A stretch of DNA of 45,709 nucleotides, from contig DAORJK010000021.1 in the NCBI GenBank assembly GCA_035438985.1, forward strand, positions 1 to 45,709. Reading direction: 5' to 3'. The notes under the pieces are model-generated. The model was not told where the DNA came from, did not search any database, and worked only from the letters and a program-made list of their open reading frames with translations. The position numbers were made by a program, and so were the translations under genes. Position 1 is the first letter of the stretch. Each line of letters begins with the position of its first letter. This document shows, piece after piece, positions 25,634-35,294 of this stretch. The stretch comes from UBA4408 sp002389785. Lineage in GTDB: Bacteria; Bacteroidota; Bacteroidia; UBA4408.

Positions 25634-25642
25634 CTTTATTCC

Positions 25643-26200
25643 TTAAACCTGATTCATGTTGCGTGTTCTTACCTTTTGTGCAGGATTTCCTTGATAAATT
25701 GTGTAGGCATCAAGATGGTGAGTTGCCACTGAACCCACTGTTAATATAGCATGACTGTGGCAAGTAACACCTGGACAAACCGTTGCCATTGCTCCAATCC
25801 ATGCTCCTTCTTTGAGAACGATTTCACCAATTTCTAAATCAAACGTTGCTTTTTTATAATTATGATTACCGCATAAAAGCAGGGCTCCTTGCGATATGCA
25901 CACATTGCTTTCAATGGTTACCTGAGCTAGATTATCAATCCAAACTCGTTCTCCTATCCATACATCATCGGCAATTGAAAGTAACCAGGGATATTTAATA
26001 TTCACCGATGGTTTTACAATTACCCCCTTACCCACTTTAGCTCCGAATATTCTTAAAAAAAATACTTTCAAACCATTAAAGGCAAAAACTGGATTCATAA
26101 AAATAATTGCATTTATGAAATACCAAAGCAAGCGTTTAACAATACCGGCACCGGGTGAATAAAAACTATTATTGAATTTTGACAAATCGGTTTTATTCAT
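25643..26200 (-). CDS. WcaF-like hexapeptide-repeat acetyltransferase
   Basis: 185 residues with a left-handed beta-helix core. Imperfect hexapeptide repeats occupy roughly 55-165 (VGKGVIVKPSVNIKYPWLLS, VWIDNLAQVTIESNVCIS, WIGAMATVCPGVTCHSHAIL). The catalytic His lies in the GNHNYKK loop. This arrangement matches putative colanic-acid-type O-acetyltransferases of the WcaF/NodL group. It would acetylate a sugar using acetyl-CoA. The start codon overlaps the stop region of the upstream GT gene by 8 bases, indicating translational coupling. It is not a good candidate for the LegH N-acetyltransferase missing from the nonulosonate genes. Confidence 0.88.
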   Translation of the reverse strand: MNKTDLSKFNNSFYSPGAGIVKRLLWYFINAIIFMNPVFAFNGLKVFFLRIFGAKVGKGVIVKPSVNIKYPWLLSIADDVWIGERVWIDNLAQVTIESNVCISQGALLLCGNHNYKKATFDLEIGEIVLKEGAWIGAMATVCPGVTCHSHAILTVGSVATHHLDAYTIYQGNPAQKVRTRNMNQV

Positions 26201-27356
26201 GTTCCTGCTTATAATCGAACAAAGTTAAATTTTGTTTTAGAATTTGAGGATTACTTGTATGCTGTATTCCAAAATCAAATGCCGATTTAGACCATGCAGT
26301 ATATTGTTCTTGATTCAATGCAGCTATATTTTCAATTGCATCAACAAATGCAGCTTCATTGTGTAAAGAATTTGCATATCCAATATTTAGTGACTCTAAA
26401 TTCTTCCAAGGAGTTTTATCACTAATAATTACGGGACATCCGGCAGTAAATGATTCTAAAATAATATGACCAAAATTTTCACCTTGAGTTGGTAAAAACA
26501 AACAATGATACTGTTGAAGCGTTTCGTTTACTTTATCACTTTCTATACTTTGCTTGTAATTTACTGTAATGTTTGACGGCAAATTAGCAATGTGTTGGCT
26601 ACATGTATCAAAGTATGCTTTATCGTAAATGGGTCCGTAAAAGTCAAAAATTACCTTGGACTTTACTCGCTGAAGTATTGAAATTGCATAAAGCAAGTTT
26701 TTTTCTGGTGCGATGCGTGCAATATTTACTAAACGAACTGTTCCTACCTCTTTTGTTCTTGCCGGAAGTGCAGTTGCTTTTATTTTCTTTGAAAAATTTT
26801 CGGCCAACACAATGTTTGTTTCCTTACCCAATGCTAAAGAGATCGCAACCTGCTCTTCAATAGTACTAGCTTGAAAAGTAACACCGGCAAAAAAACCAAA
26901 TCTTTTGGCCAACCAAAGAAATATTTTTTTCTTATTTGCTTTAATATTTATTGCGCTTTGAGCCAACATTCCTCGTGAAGCAACAAGCAGTTTTATAGCT
27001 TTTCTTTTTTTAAGGTAATACAAAGGAAGCAAGGAAAAGTAAAACGAATAAACGCCATTAATATAGGCGATTTCACATTGTGTTTCTTTGCACAATTTAT
27101 TGATGGTAGCGGCTGATAAACAATCTTGTGAAATATAATATACTTGCTCTCCGTTGTTCAACTTATTCCAAGTATTGCTTACTATAGAAGAATAAGGCAC
27201 GTTTTCGCAATAATCTGTATCGCGAGTAACAATATAAAATTCAAAATAAGGACTTAAGTGCTCCACCAAATTTGCACAGGATTGTATTGGTCCGCCTGCT
27301 TTATATCCCGGTTTATACCAGTCGATGAACACTAAAATTCTTTTTCGATTGCTCAT
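26193..27356 (-). CDS. GT4 family glycosyltransferase
   Basis: 387 residues, GT-B fold. The N-terminal DWYKPGYKAGGPIQSCANLV is the acceptor/nucleotide-loop motif of exopolysaccharide GT4 enzymes, ASRGMLAQSAI follows, and the donor-binding half shows RLVNIARIAPEKNLLYAI and LFLPTQGENFGHIILESFTAGCPVI with the E-x7-E catalytic pair. It overlaps the asparagine-synthase-like gene by 4 bases at its start (ATGA-type junction) and the acetyltransferase at its end, so the three are clearly co-translated. Confidence 0.92.
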   Translation of the reverse strand: MSNRKRILVFIDWYKPGYKAGGPIQSCANLVEHLSPYFEFYIVTRDTDYCENVPYSSIVSNTWNKLNNGEQVYYISQDCLSAATINKLCKETQCEIAYINGVYSFYFSLLPLYYLKKRKAIKLLVASRGMLAQSAINIKANKKKIFLWLAKRFGFFAGVTFQASTIEEQVAISLALGKETNIVLAENFSKKIKATALPARTKEVGTVRLVNIARIAPEKNLLYAISILQRVKSKVIFDFYGPIYDKAYFDTCSQHIANLPSNITVNYKQSIESDKVNETLQQYHCLFLPTQGENFGHIILESFTAGCPVIISDKTPWKNLESLNIGYANSLHNEAAFVDAIENIAALNQEQYTAWSKSAFDFGIQHTSNPQILKQNLTLFDYKQEHE

Positions 27357-29242
27357 TCGCTTGAAATGTTATTTTCGATTAACCAATTTTCAAGTACAAT
27401 TAAATACCATAACCTACTCCAAGGTACTAATGGACTATCTGATAAAAATGCATTCCATAGTGTTTTAATTTCAGCCTCAACTATAAATGAACGTTTGCTT
27501 AATGAGCTTATTTTTTGCTCACAAAATTCTCGCATTTCATGTTTCATCCAATGTTTCCAAGGTAAGGTAAATCCCATTTTTGGGCGATTAATAATTTCAG
27601 GAGGTAATAAATTACCTAAAGCATCAATCAATAATTTTTTTGGACTTGTTGGATTTTTGTAGGCATCGGGTAATGACAGTACAAATTCAACTAGCGTATA
27701 ATCTAAAAAAGGAACTCTTACTTCAAGCGCGCTTGCCATGCTCATTTGGTCGGTATCGCGTAAAAGCACATTCTGCATGTAACTAGCTATTTCAGCGATG
27801 GAAACTTTAGTTAAAGTTTCGAATTTATTAAGCTCGTGTTCATGAATGATTCGAGCTACAGAATTAGGTGCTAGTTGTGCAAAACCTGTCAATTTTTTCA
27901 GTTGTGCATCAGCAATAATTTGTCGCGATAAGGGATAAGTATTTTCGAAATTTAAATTATTCAACGAGAGCAATTCTGCTATTTTTTCGGATGGAATTCC
28001 CGGGCGAATAAATTTGAAAAGTGCTGCTGGAATTTTTCTTAAGGACGAAGGCACCATGGCTAAGCCCTCAAACTTTTGAAGCGTCTGGCTTCTAGTGAAA
28101 ATTGGATATCCGGCAAATAATTCGTCGCCGCCTAATCCAGATAAAGCCATGGTAATTCCGGCATTTTTAGTAACTTTTGATACTACATAAGTATTGGGGC
28201 CATCACCACTGGGATAGTCCATTGCTTTTAATGCAGCAGGCAGTTCCTGCATAAAGTAATCGCTGGTTAATTTAATTTCGTGGTGATTGGTTTTAAACTT
28301 TTCGGCAATTAATCGCGCATATCTCGCTTCACTGAATTCACTTTCATCAAAGGTTACCGAAAAGGTTTTAACCGTTTGAGAAGCTGCTTTACTCATTAAT
28401 CCTACGATTGCACTCGAATCAATTCCCCCACTTAAAAATGCACCAAAAGGCACATCAGCAATTAATCTCCTTTGGACTGAAGCGTAAAGCAATTCATATA
28501 CTCTTTCACAAACTTGTTTATAGGAATAATTCTTTGTAGATAATTTTGAAATTTCCTTAATTGACCAGTACTTTTTTTCTTCGATTCTTGGATTATGATT
28601 AATATTGAATAAACAATATTTTCCCGGCATTAACATCTTTATACCTGCTACCATTGTTTCTGGCGCGTGTACGGTTTGATACCTCAAGTAATCTATCAAC
28701 CCATTTTTGTTTAATTTTCGAGGTATTAATTCGCTTGCTAACAAGGAACGAATTTCGGAAGAAAGTACCAGGCAGCCCTCGTTTTGGTAATAATACAAAG
28801 GTTTGATGCCCATGCGATCTCGAGCAATAAACATTTCCTTTTTTACTGCATCATAAATGGCAAATGCAAACATGCCATTAATGTGTTGCAAACAGTTTAC
28901 TCCCCATGTATGGTAAGCTGCCAAAATAACTTCGGTATCGCTTCCAAATTGAAATGAATATGGATTTTCAACAGCAAGCAGTTTAGTTTTTACTTCCTTA
29001 TAATTGTAAAACTCTCCATTATATACGATTTGATACCTGCCATTGCATCCGCTCATTGGCTGGTTTCCGGCAGCACTTAAATCAATAATCGATAATCTAC
29101 GATGTCCTAACGCAACAGGTCCATCAACAAAAATCCCGTCATTGTCGGGTCCTCGATGTGCCATTGCAGCATTCATTTTAGCAAGTGTGTTTTTTGCTAA
29201 TAGTGCATCCTGCAATCCTATGATTATGTTTATTCCACACAT
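27353..29242 (-). CDS. asnB: Asparagine synthase-like glutamine amidotransferase
   Basis: 629 residues if started at the ATG at 29242, which gives MCGINIIIG with Cys2 as the Ntn nucleophile. An upstream in-frame ATG at 29317 lies inside the preceding gene and would bury the Cys. The glutaminase domain (1-205) has MAHRGPDNDG and YNGEFYNY; the ATP-pyrophosphatase domain carries FLSGGIDSSAIVG (near 268) and LSGLGGDELFAGY. The family makes asparagine from aspartate and glutamine. In glycan clusters such genes are thought to amidate uronic acids or other sugar carboxyls, and this context favours that role. Confidence 0.88.
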   Translation of the reverse strand: MCGINIIIGLQDALLAKNTLAKMNAAMAHRGPDNDGIFVDGPVALGHRRLSIIDLSAAGNQPMSGCNGRYQIVYNGEFYNYKEVKTKLLAVENPYSFQFGSDTEVILAAYHTWGVNCLQHINGMFAFAIYDAVKKEMFIARDRMGIKPLYYYQNEGCLVLSSEIRSLLASELIPRKLNKNGLIDYLRYQTVHAPETMVAGIKMLMPGKYCLFNINHNPRIEEKKYWSIKEISKLSTKNYSYKQVCERVYELLYASVQRRLIADVPFGAFLSGGIDSSAIVGLMSKAASQTVKTFSVTFDESEFSEARYARLIAEKFKTNHHEIKLTSDYFMQELPAALKAMDYPSGDGPNTYVVSKVTKNAGITMALSGLGGDELFAGYPIFTRSQTLQKFEGLAMVPSSLRKIPAALFKFIRPGIPSEKIAELLSLNNLNFENTYPLSRQIIADAQLKKLTGFAQLAPNSVARIIHEHELNKFETLTKVSIAEIASYMQNVLLRDTDQMSMASALEVRVPFLDYTLVEFVLSLPDAYKNPTSPKKLLIDALGNLLPPEIINRPKMGFTLPWKHWMKHEMREFCEQKISSLSKRSFIVEAEIKTLWNAFLSDSPLVPWSRLWYLIVLENWLIENNISSE

Positions 29243-29243
29243 A

Positions 29244-30308
29244 CTAATTTGTTTCCAGCACTGAATATATTTTTGAAACCCAATCTTGGGGTGTAATTGT
29301 GTTCGCCAATAATGCACTTTGCTCAGCCATACTTACTCGGTCCTGATCACTCAGTTGTGTCATGTTGAATAGCGCCAGTTTCAATTCATCAATATTGTTT
29401 TTAACGAAAAGAAATCCGTTTTTTTTATCTTCCAAAAATAGTGAGGCTGCACCAACCTCTGAGCTCAAAATTAACGGATATCCTGCAGCTGCATATTCTT
29501 GCACAACTACTGCCCAGGGCTCAACTCGACTGGGCAAAACAAAAACACCTGTTTGTTCAATGAATGGTGCCATGTCGTTGGTTTGTACAAAGCCAAAATG
29601 TTTCACTTTAGGATGTTGGAAGTGCGGTAAATCACCTGTTCCAAAACACCATAGTTCCCATTCAGATGGATGTTCTTGCTGAAGCATTTCGAATGCTTTC
29701 CATAAATCTTCGAGTCCTTTAAAAGCATAGTATCTTCCAACATATATAAATCGCTTTGGAAAATTTACTTCTTTTTGCTTTTTGGTTCGCGCATACTGTT
29801 TTGAAAAAAAATCAATGTCGGCAACATATAATCCGGTAAATATTTTCTCCTTTTCAAAACCCAGTTTTTGTGCATAGGTATATTGTTGAGGTCCTGGGAC
29901 AAAGCAATGTGAAAAATATTTTTTTATTGTGAATGGACTTACCAATGAAGCAATGTACTGTTTAAAATTTCCCTTCCATTTATTATCAAAGGCTGTAATT
30001 ACAGGTATTTTAGATTTATAGCGTTTGCAAATTTTAGTGTAATCTTTATCCATCCAACCACTGCAATAAATTACATCAGGGTTTATAGCTTCTACTTTTT
30101 TCACTAAGCCTTCAAATGTAAATTCGCTTTTTTGATGCACCTTAATTTTATCCGGAAAGACAAATGAAAAGGGAGCTTCTTTATTTACAGGCCAGCATAT
30201 TACTTCTATTTCAACCGGCTTTAATTCCGTTAATAGTTTCATGCAGGAAAGCATGTAACCGGCCAGTTCAGAATAAAGAAACAGAAACTTTTTCGCCTTA
30301 TTATTCAT
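29244..30308 (-). CDS. GT4 family glycosyltransferase
   Basis: 354 residues, GT-B fold. The N-terminal half has a Rossmann-like region with DVIYCSGWMDKDY. The C-terminal half shows RFIYVGRYYAFKGLEDLWKA, FGFVQTNDMAPFIEQTGVFV and LPSRVEPWAVVVQEYAAAGYPLI, the catalytic E-x7-E region. Only one base separates its stop from the amidotransferase start, so they are in one transcript. Sugar donor unknown. Confidence 0.92.
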   Translation of the reverse strand: MNNKAKKFLFLYSELAGYMLSCMKLLTELKPVEIEVICWPVNKEAPFSFVFPDKIKVHQKSEFTFEGLVKKVEAINPDVIYCSGWMDKDYTKICKRYKSKIPVITAFDNKWKGNFKQYIASLVSPFTIKKYFSHCFVPGPQQYTYAQKLGFEKEKIFTGLYVADIDFFSKQYARTKKQKEVNFPKRFIYVGRYYAFKGLEDLWKAFEMLQQEHPSEWELWCFGTGDLPHFQHPKVKHFGFVQTNDMAPFIEQTGVFVLPSRVEPWAVVVQEYAAAGYPLILSSEVGAASLFLEDKKNGFLFVKNNIDELKLALFNMTQLSDQDRVSMAEQSALLANTITPQDWVSKIYSVLETN

Positions 30309-30312
30309 GAAA

Positions 30313-31671
30313 TTACCGCTGAGGTACGAATCGATGGGGATAAAAATCGGGGAGTTTTTCTTCCTTTTCTTCCTCCTTTATCCCAGCTTCTTCGTCTTTA
30401 ACAATGTTTGAATCCGATAAAATTACCAGCATAATTATGAGTAATATAGTATAAGGATTCAAGGAAGCTGCAAGCCATGATTCGAAGAAAATTTGAAATA
30501 AAATGGCATACATTATAGCAATGGAAACCCTAGAGTTTAAGGCAGCTTTTACAAATGTTGAAAGCAATGCAACGATGTAAAATACTAAACCAACTAAACC
30601 GGTATCGAGCCATAAAGTTAAATAAGAATTGTGCGCATTTCCATTGTGGCCTTTATTATTTAAGGCAAGATAGTTCCATTCAAATACATAGTCGGTATGA
30701 GAAAACCCTTTACCAATAAAAAAATTATTTTGAATTTCCTTCCAAGCGAATGCCCATGCTACTACTCTACCCGAACCGCTTTCTAATGTGTCAAGTCGAA
30801 AGTATTTTCCCCAACCTAAGGTGATAATAATTAATTTCAAATTGTTTTCAATGATTTGATAAGCAACCAAAATGAACAAAAAGGCTATAATTCCTAAAAT
30901 AGGTGACATTTTATTGAAGTAATTAAAGATTGAAAAAATAATTACCGCAATAATTGAACTTCTTGAACCTGATAAAAACAAGGTGAAAATTAATACCACA
31001 TAAATGAATAACTGTTCATTTCGATCAAACAGCTTAGGTCGTATGCCCTTTACCATTGAGAACAATAAAAAATTAAGCATGGTATATATTCCAAGACCAT
31101 TCGGATTTCCTAACACCCCACAATACCGTCCGAAAAATGTAACCAAACGGGGACTTGTGAAATACAATATGATTCCAATAGCTAGTAATGCATTTCCTAA
31201 CCAAATCAAATTTTTCAAAAACTTATCTCCCTCATCGTGGTAAAGTTTATAAACATAATTGGGTACAACAAAAAGCAAGAGCAAATAAGAAAAAGTTTTT
31301 TGTGCGGCTTTAACCGGAAAAACAGCCCAAATAACACAGTAAAAAGCTATTAAAATAAAGGGTAGAAAGCGCAAATAAAATGTGCTGTAGTTACCAAAAT
31401 TTTTTTTATCGAAAAGTAAATACACTGCCAACATTACAATGTAAAATTCCTTTAGATTAACTGTCCACCGCATTTCAGGATGCCTACTATCACAAAGTAC
31501 GAGCAACATTAAAAAGCCAAAAAACAATTCGAAAAACATGTCCTTAAATTTGAACAGTATTACACATAAAGGAAGCAATACATAAATAACAGGTCCCATG
31601 TATATACCGCTTATCACCCACGCAAGTGCAATGATTACAAACTGAAGTTTATCGCGTAAAAAAAAATTCAC
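30313..31671 (-). CDS. Wzy/O-antigen-ligase family polymerase
   Basis: 452 residues with about eleven to twelve transmembrane segments. A large periplasmic loop late in the protein contains GKGFSHTDYVFEW and GNAHNSYLTLWLDTGLVGL; the HNSYL motif is the WzyC/WaaL superfamily signature. These enzymes either polymerise repeat units on undecaprenyl diphosphate or ligate glycan to lipid A core. Being in a repeat-unit cluster, a polymerase role is more likely. The C-terminal 35 residues are a charged cytosolic tail (DEEAGIKEEEKEEK). It lies between a GT4 gene and the transaminase with gaps of 4 and 7 bases. Confidence 0.85.
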   Translation of the reverse strand: MNFFLRDKLQFVIIALAWVISGIYMGPVIYVLLPLCVILFKFKDMFFELFFGFLMLLVLCDSRHPEMRWTVNLKEFYIVMLAVYLLFDKKNFGNYSTFYLRFLPFILIAFYCVIWAVFPVKAAQKTFSYLLLLFVVPNYVYKLYHDEGDKFLKNLIWLGNALLAIGIILYFTSPRLVTFFGRYCGVLGNPNGLGIYTMLNFLLFSMVKGIRPKLFDRNEQLFIYVVLIFTLFLSGSRSSIIAVIIFSIFNYFNKMSPILGIIAFLFILVAYQIIENNLKLIIITLGWGKYFRLDTLESGSGRVVAWAFAWKEIQNNFFIGKGFSHTDYVFEWNYLALNNKGHNGNAHNSYLTLWLDTGLVGLVFYIVALLSTFVKAALNSRVSIAIMYAILFQIFFESWLAASLNPYTILLIIMLVILSDSNIVKDEEAGIKEEEKEEKLPDFYPHRFVPQR

Positions 31672-31678
31672 CTTCTAC

Positions 31679-32809
31679 TTAGCGGTTAGAATAAAACTCA
31701 TTCGTTGAATTAATAATTGTTGCACAATCGTTGCTGTTCAATTCATAAAAAAGTGGCAATCGAACCAAACAATCGGCATACCTATCGGTATTTGGCAGTG
31801 CACGCCGATCGTGCTGTGTTTGAAAAAAAGGAGATTTATGTAAAGAAAGGTAATGAAATACAGAATAAACATTGTTGTTTTTTAAGTGCGAAATTAATGC
31901 TGTTCGTTCTTCATATGAATTGCAAACCAGGTAAAACATGTGCGCATTATTTGTTGCAAACTGAGGAATAAAAGGTAATTGAACTTGCATTTTATCACTA
32001 AGGTGTTTTAAACCTGATGCATAGGTATTCCAAATTTCAATTCTTCTTTTTTGGATATCTTCTATATTTTCAAGTTGGGCAAATAAAAATGCAGCTATAA
32101 TATCTGAAGGTAAAAAGGAAGATCCAATATCAACCCAACCATATTTATCTACCTCTCCTCTGAAAAAACTTGATCGATTGGTTCCCTTTTCGCGAATAAT
32201 TTCAGCTCGCTTTACAAATTTCTCATCATTAATAACCAGCATTCCGCCTTCACCCGAAATAATATTTTTAGTTTCGTGAAAGGAAAAAGCGGCTAAATGA
32301 CCTATGCTTCCTAATGGTTTTCCTTTATAAAATGAATCAATTGCTTGTGCTGCGTCTTCAATAACAAATAAACCATATTTGTTAGCCAGATCCATTACCT
32401 TATCCATATCGCAAGCTATTCCTGCATAATGCACCACTACAATTGCCTTTGTTTGCGGTGTAATTAACTTTTCAATTGCTGTTACATCCATGTTCGGATT
32501 ATCGACAGCGCTATCGGTGAATACTATTTTGGCACCTCTTAGTACAAATGCATTAGCAGTTGAAACAAAGGTATAGGAAGGCATAATTATTTCGTCGCCG
32601 GCCTTTGTGTCAATTAATATTGCTGCCATTTCAAGCGCATCTGTGCAGGAAGTTGTTAGGAGTACCTTCTTGAATCCATACTTACTTTCAAAAAACTGGT
32701 GACATTTTTTAGTAAATGTGCCGTCTCCCGAAATTTTCATGGACGCAACTGCTTCTTGAATATAGTGCAATTCTTTACCCGATAAATAAGGCTTGTTAAA
32801 TGTTATCAT
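31679..32809 (-). CDS. dTDP-4-amino-4,6-dideoxygalactose transaminase (RffA/WecE type)
   Basis: 376 residues, DegT/DnrJ/EryC1 fold-type I PLP enzyme. The N-terminus ITFNKPYLSGKELHYIQEA, MPSYTFVSTANAFVLRGA and the PLP-lysine motif SFHETKNIISGEGG (Lys181) match RffA/WecE very closely. The enzyme aminates dTDP-4-keto-6-deoxyglucose to dTDP-Fuc4N. The rmlA/rmlB genes that would make the substrate are not in the window. It heads the glycan cluster; 66 bases separate it from the hypothetical gene upstream. Confidence 0.9.
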   Translation of the reverse strand: MITFNKPYLSGKELHYIQEAVASMKISGDGTFTKKCHQFFESKYGFKKVLLTTSCTDALEMAAILIDTKAGDEIIMPSYTFVSTANAFVLRGAKIVFTDSAVDNPNMDVTAIEKLITPQTKAIVVVHYAGIACDMDKVMDLANKYGLFVIEDAAQAIDSFYKGKPLGSIGHLAAFSFHETKNIISGEGGMLVINDEKFVKRAEIIREKGTNRSSFFRGEVDKYGWVDIGSSFLPSDIIAAFLFAQLENIEDIQKRRIEIWNTYASGLKHLSDKMQVQLPFIPQFATNNAHMFYLVCNSYEERTALISHLKNNNVYSVFHYLSLHKSPFFQTQHDRRALPNTDRYADCLVRLPLFYELNSNDCATIINSTNEFYSNR

Positions 32810-32875
32810 AAAAAAAATGAAGGGATGAAATTACTATAAAATTTTGAAATCACCTGTGAAATAAGCTTTACTATG

Positions 32876-33508
32876 TTAGTGTGCAGGATAAGGCTGATGA
32901 AAGTATATGTATGCAAATTTCGTATTAGCGCTATTGAATAATGCAACCTTCCTTTTTTTGTCAGATATAGGACTTGTTACAAGGCAACATTTAAATTTAA
33001 TAGGTGAAGTAGTTGAAATTTGTTTTGAAAGGTAATCTATACAATATTTTTGTACCTCCTTGTACTCGGGCAAATGTTTTATTTCATTGGCATTACAATT
33101 TACTAATGTAGTCGATTTTATTTGATGCGTCTTGTGGTAATAGCATGCCGTTTCAACTATATAGTGCAAATTATGCAGTGTGTGCTGAGAAATAAGTAAA
33201 GGAACTCGATGGGTTGAAAAGGGATTATTTTGTACTAAGTTTCTATCCTTTAAACCAACTGCTTGCCAATTACTCCATCCCTGATCCATGGTATGGTAAC
33301 TAATAAAAAAACTGCTTTCAGTTTCAGGCACATTGGGAGCAAATATTTTAAAATTTTGAGTGAATAAAGGTTCCATATACCGCATTAACCATCGGTTTTC
33401 TGGAATAAATGAATACGCAACTGAAAATATAAAATGTATGCTTAATACAACCATTAAAAAAAGAGAAACCCAATTAATCCATGGATGTTTCTCTTTTATT
33501 TTTTTCAT
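32876..33508 (-). CDS. Uncharacterised membrane-anchored protein (DUF5819-like)
   Basis: 210 residues. One hydrophobic segment near the N-terminus (about 11-34, WVSLFLMVVLSIHFIFSVAY) precedes a soluble domain, probably periplasmic. The stretch ENRWLMRYMEPLFTQNFKIF followed by APN resembles the conserved start of DUF5819 proteins; the assignment is from memory and tentative. No catalytic motif is recognised. It lies 14 bases after glyA at the end of the exosortase operon and before the glycan cluster, so it may belong to either. Confidence 0.6.
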   Translation of the reverse strand: MKKIKEKHPWINWVSLFLMVVLSIHFIFSVAYSFIPENRWLMRYMEPLFTQNFKIFAPNVPETESSFFISYHTMDQGWSNWQAVGLKDRNLVQNNPFSTHRVPLLISQHTLHNLHYIVETACYYHKTHQIKSTTLVNCNANEIKHLPEYKEVQKYCIDYLSKQISTTSPIKFKCCLVTSPISDKKRKVALFNSANTKFAYIYFHQPYPAH

Positions 33509-33522
33509 TTAAGATCGTATGT

Positions 33523-34797
33523 TTACCAGGCAAATAAAGGCATGTCCTGCATCATTTTATTAACTTCCTTTTTCACTTCCAAAGTGATCGCATCGCTGTT
33601 GCTGTTTGAAATCACACGATCCATTAAATCAACAATTTTTTCAATTTGATGTTCTTTCATTCCTCTGGTGGTAATTGCAGCCGTTCCCACTCGTATACCT
33701 GAAGTAACAAAAGGTGATTTATCATCGAAAGGAACCATGTTTTTGTTTACTGTAATGTCTGCCTTTACCAAGCAGTTTTCAGCTTCTTTTCCGCTTATGT
33801 TCTTACTGCGCAAATCAATGAGCATGCAATGATTGTCAGTACCTCCACTAATTACAGCATATCCTCTATCTACAAAAGCCTGTGCCATAACTTTGGCATT
33901 CTTCATGAGTTGTACTCCGTAAAGTTTAAAATCATCGCTTAGTGCTTCACCAAAAGCTACGGCTTTTGCTGCAATTACGTGCTCAAGAGGGCCTCCTTGA
34001 GTACCTGGAAATACAGCAGCATCTAAAATTGATGACATCATCCTAGTTTCACCTTTAGGTGTTTTTAATCCCATAGGATTTTCAAAATCCTTTCCCATCA
34101 TTATTAATCCACCACGTGGACCTCTTAATGTTTTGTGAGTGGTTGTTGAAACTATATGACAATGAGGGAGTGGATTATTTAATAAACCCTTCGCAATTAA
34201 TCCTGCCGGATGTGCTATATCAGCAAGAAGCAACGCTCCCACTTTATCGGCTATTGATCTTAGGCGGGCATAATCCCAATCACGCGAATAAGCTGATGCA
34301 CCACATATCATTAATTTGGGTTTTTCTTTTAGTGCAGTAGCTTCGACTTTATCATAATCAACTTTACCGGTTTCCTTTTCAACCCCATAAAAACTTGGAA
34401 CATATAATTTACCTGAAAAATTTACCGGTGAACCATGCGTTAAGTGTCCGCCATGCGACAAATCGAAGCCAAGAATTTTATCGCCAGGTTTTAACACACC
34501 CAACATAACTGCTGCATTGGCTTGAGCTCCACTATGAGGCTGAACATTTGCCCATTCAGCTCCAAATAGTTGTTTAATTCTATCTATAGCTAACTGTTCA
34601 ACTTTGTCAACAACTTCACAGCCTCCATAATAGCGCTTAAAAGGAAGTCCTTCGGCATATTTATTTGTCAGGCAAGAACCCATTGCGTTCATTACTTGTT
34701 GACTCACATAATTTTCGGAGGCAATTAATTCAATTCCTTCTGTTTGTCTTTTTAATTCTTCACCAATAAGGTCAAAAATTTGCTTGTCTTTATTCAT
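33523..34797 (-). CDS. glyA: Serine hydroxymethyltransferase
   Basis: 424 residues, standard for bacterial SHMT. PLP enzyme interconverting serine and glycine with tetrahydrofolate, the main source of one-carbon units; cytosolic. Motifs: EGIELIASENYVS, TNKYAEGLPFKRYYGG, DLSHGGHLTHG, LADIAHPAGLIA, and the PLP-lysine motif VSTTTHKTLRGPRGG, with GTQGGPLEH and GIRVGTAAITTRG near the end. It is placed 8 bases behind the exosortase-associated membrane gene, an odd position for a housekeeping enzyme. Confidence 0.98.
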   Translation of the reverse strand: MNKDKQIFDLIGEELKRQTEGIELIASENYVSQQVMNAMGSCLTNKYAEGLPFKRYYGGCEVVDKVEQLAIDRIKQLFGAEWANVQPHSGAQANAAVMLGVLKPGDKILGFDLSHGGHLTHGSPVNFSGKLYVPSFYGVEKETGKVDYDKVEATALKEKPKLMICGASAYSRDWDYARLRSIADKVGALLLADIAHPAGLIAKGLLNNPLPHCHIVSTTTHKTLRGPRGGLIMMGKDFENPMGLKTPKGETRMMSSILDAAVFPGTQGGPLEHVIAAKAVAFGEALSDDFKLYGVQLMKNAKVMAQAFVDRGYAVISGGTDNHCMLIDLRSKNISGKEAENCLVKADITVNKNMVPFDDKSPFVTSGIRVGTAAITTRGMKEHQIEKIVDLMDRVISNSNSDAITLEVKKEVNKMMQDMPLFAW

Positions 34798-34805
34798 ATT
34801 GTTGA

Positions 34806-35294
34806 TTAGTTAGAGTTTGTTTTAGTTCCAAGTTTAATTGCTGGTATTAATATCATTAACAACAGCGGCGATTGCAGCAAAGCTAAAAAGGTACGCGATA
34901 ATTCATAAAATTTTTCAGAATCGGTTGCCATCTTTCCGTAAAGATAAAAAATAAGTGAAATGAGGAGTATACAAGAGTAAAAGAGGGAAGTAATGGGGAA
35001 TGTTTTTTTCTCTTTAAAAAGCAATCTTAGGGTATACAGAGCTATTAAATAATACACAAGGCAAAAAAATGCGATGATGAAAAATTTCGCATAGTATAAT
35101 TGCATGTAGTTAAATCCTTTTAAAAAATTAAACTCCGAATCAATTTTATAAGCTGCATCCTTATAATAAAGTTGGTACAAGTAATTATTGTATTGTGAAA
35201 GAAAATAATCTCGAAAAAACCCAAAAAGTACAATGAATACAACAATGCTCAGCAATTTGAGATAGGGCAATTTTGGGGATGTTTTCAATGGCAT
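34806..35294 (-). CDS. Exosortase-associated membrane protein
   Basis: 162 residues, four predicted transmembrane segments (about 12-30, 65-88, 102-120, 135-153) with a charged segment YYKDAAYKIDSEFNFLKG between the first two. I recognise no catalytic motif. Its start touches the exosortase stop (they share base 35294), so the two are translationally coupled. Bacteroidota exosortases (for example XrtF) are known to pair with a small membrane partner of this size and topology. The assignment rests on that context, not on a distinctive motif. Confidence 0.65.
   Translation of the reverse strand: MPLKTSPKLPYLKLLSIVVFIVLFGFFRDYFLSQYNNYLYQLYYKDAAYKIDSEFNFLKGFNYMQLYYAKFFIIAFFCLVYYLIALYTLRLLFKEKKTFPITSLFYSCILLISLIFYLYGKMATDSEKFYELSRTFLALLQSPLLLMILIPAIKLGTKTNSN

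Noticed and set aside
25643..26200. Hexapeptide acetyltransferase as the missing LegH
   Set aside because: Its length, N-terminal region and motifs fit WcaF/NodL O-acetyltransferases, and it is translationally coupled to the other-strand repeat-unit genes.
29243..29317. Longer N-terminus for the asparagine-synthase-like protein
   Set aside because: It would displace the nucleophile Cys from position 2 and overlap the preceding glycosyltransferase gene by over 70 bases.
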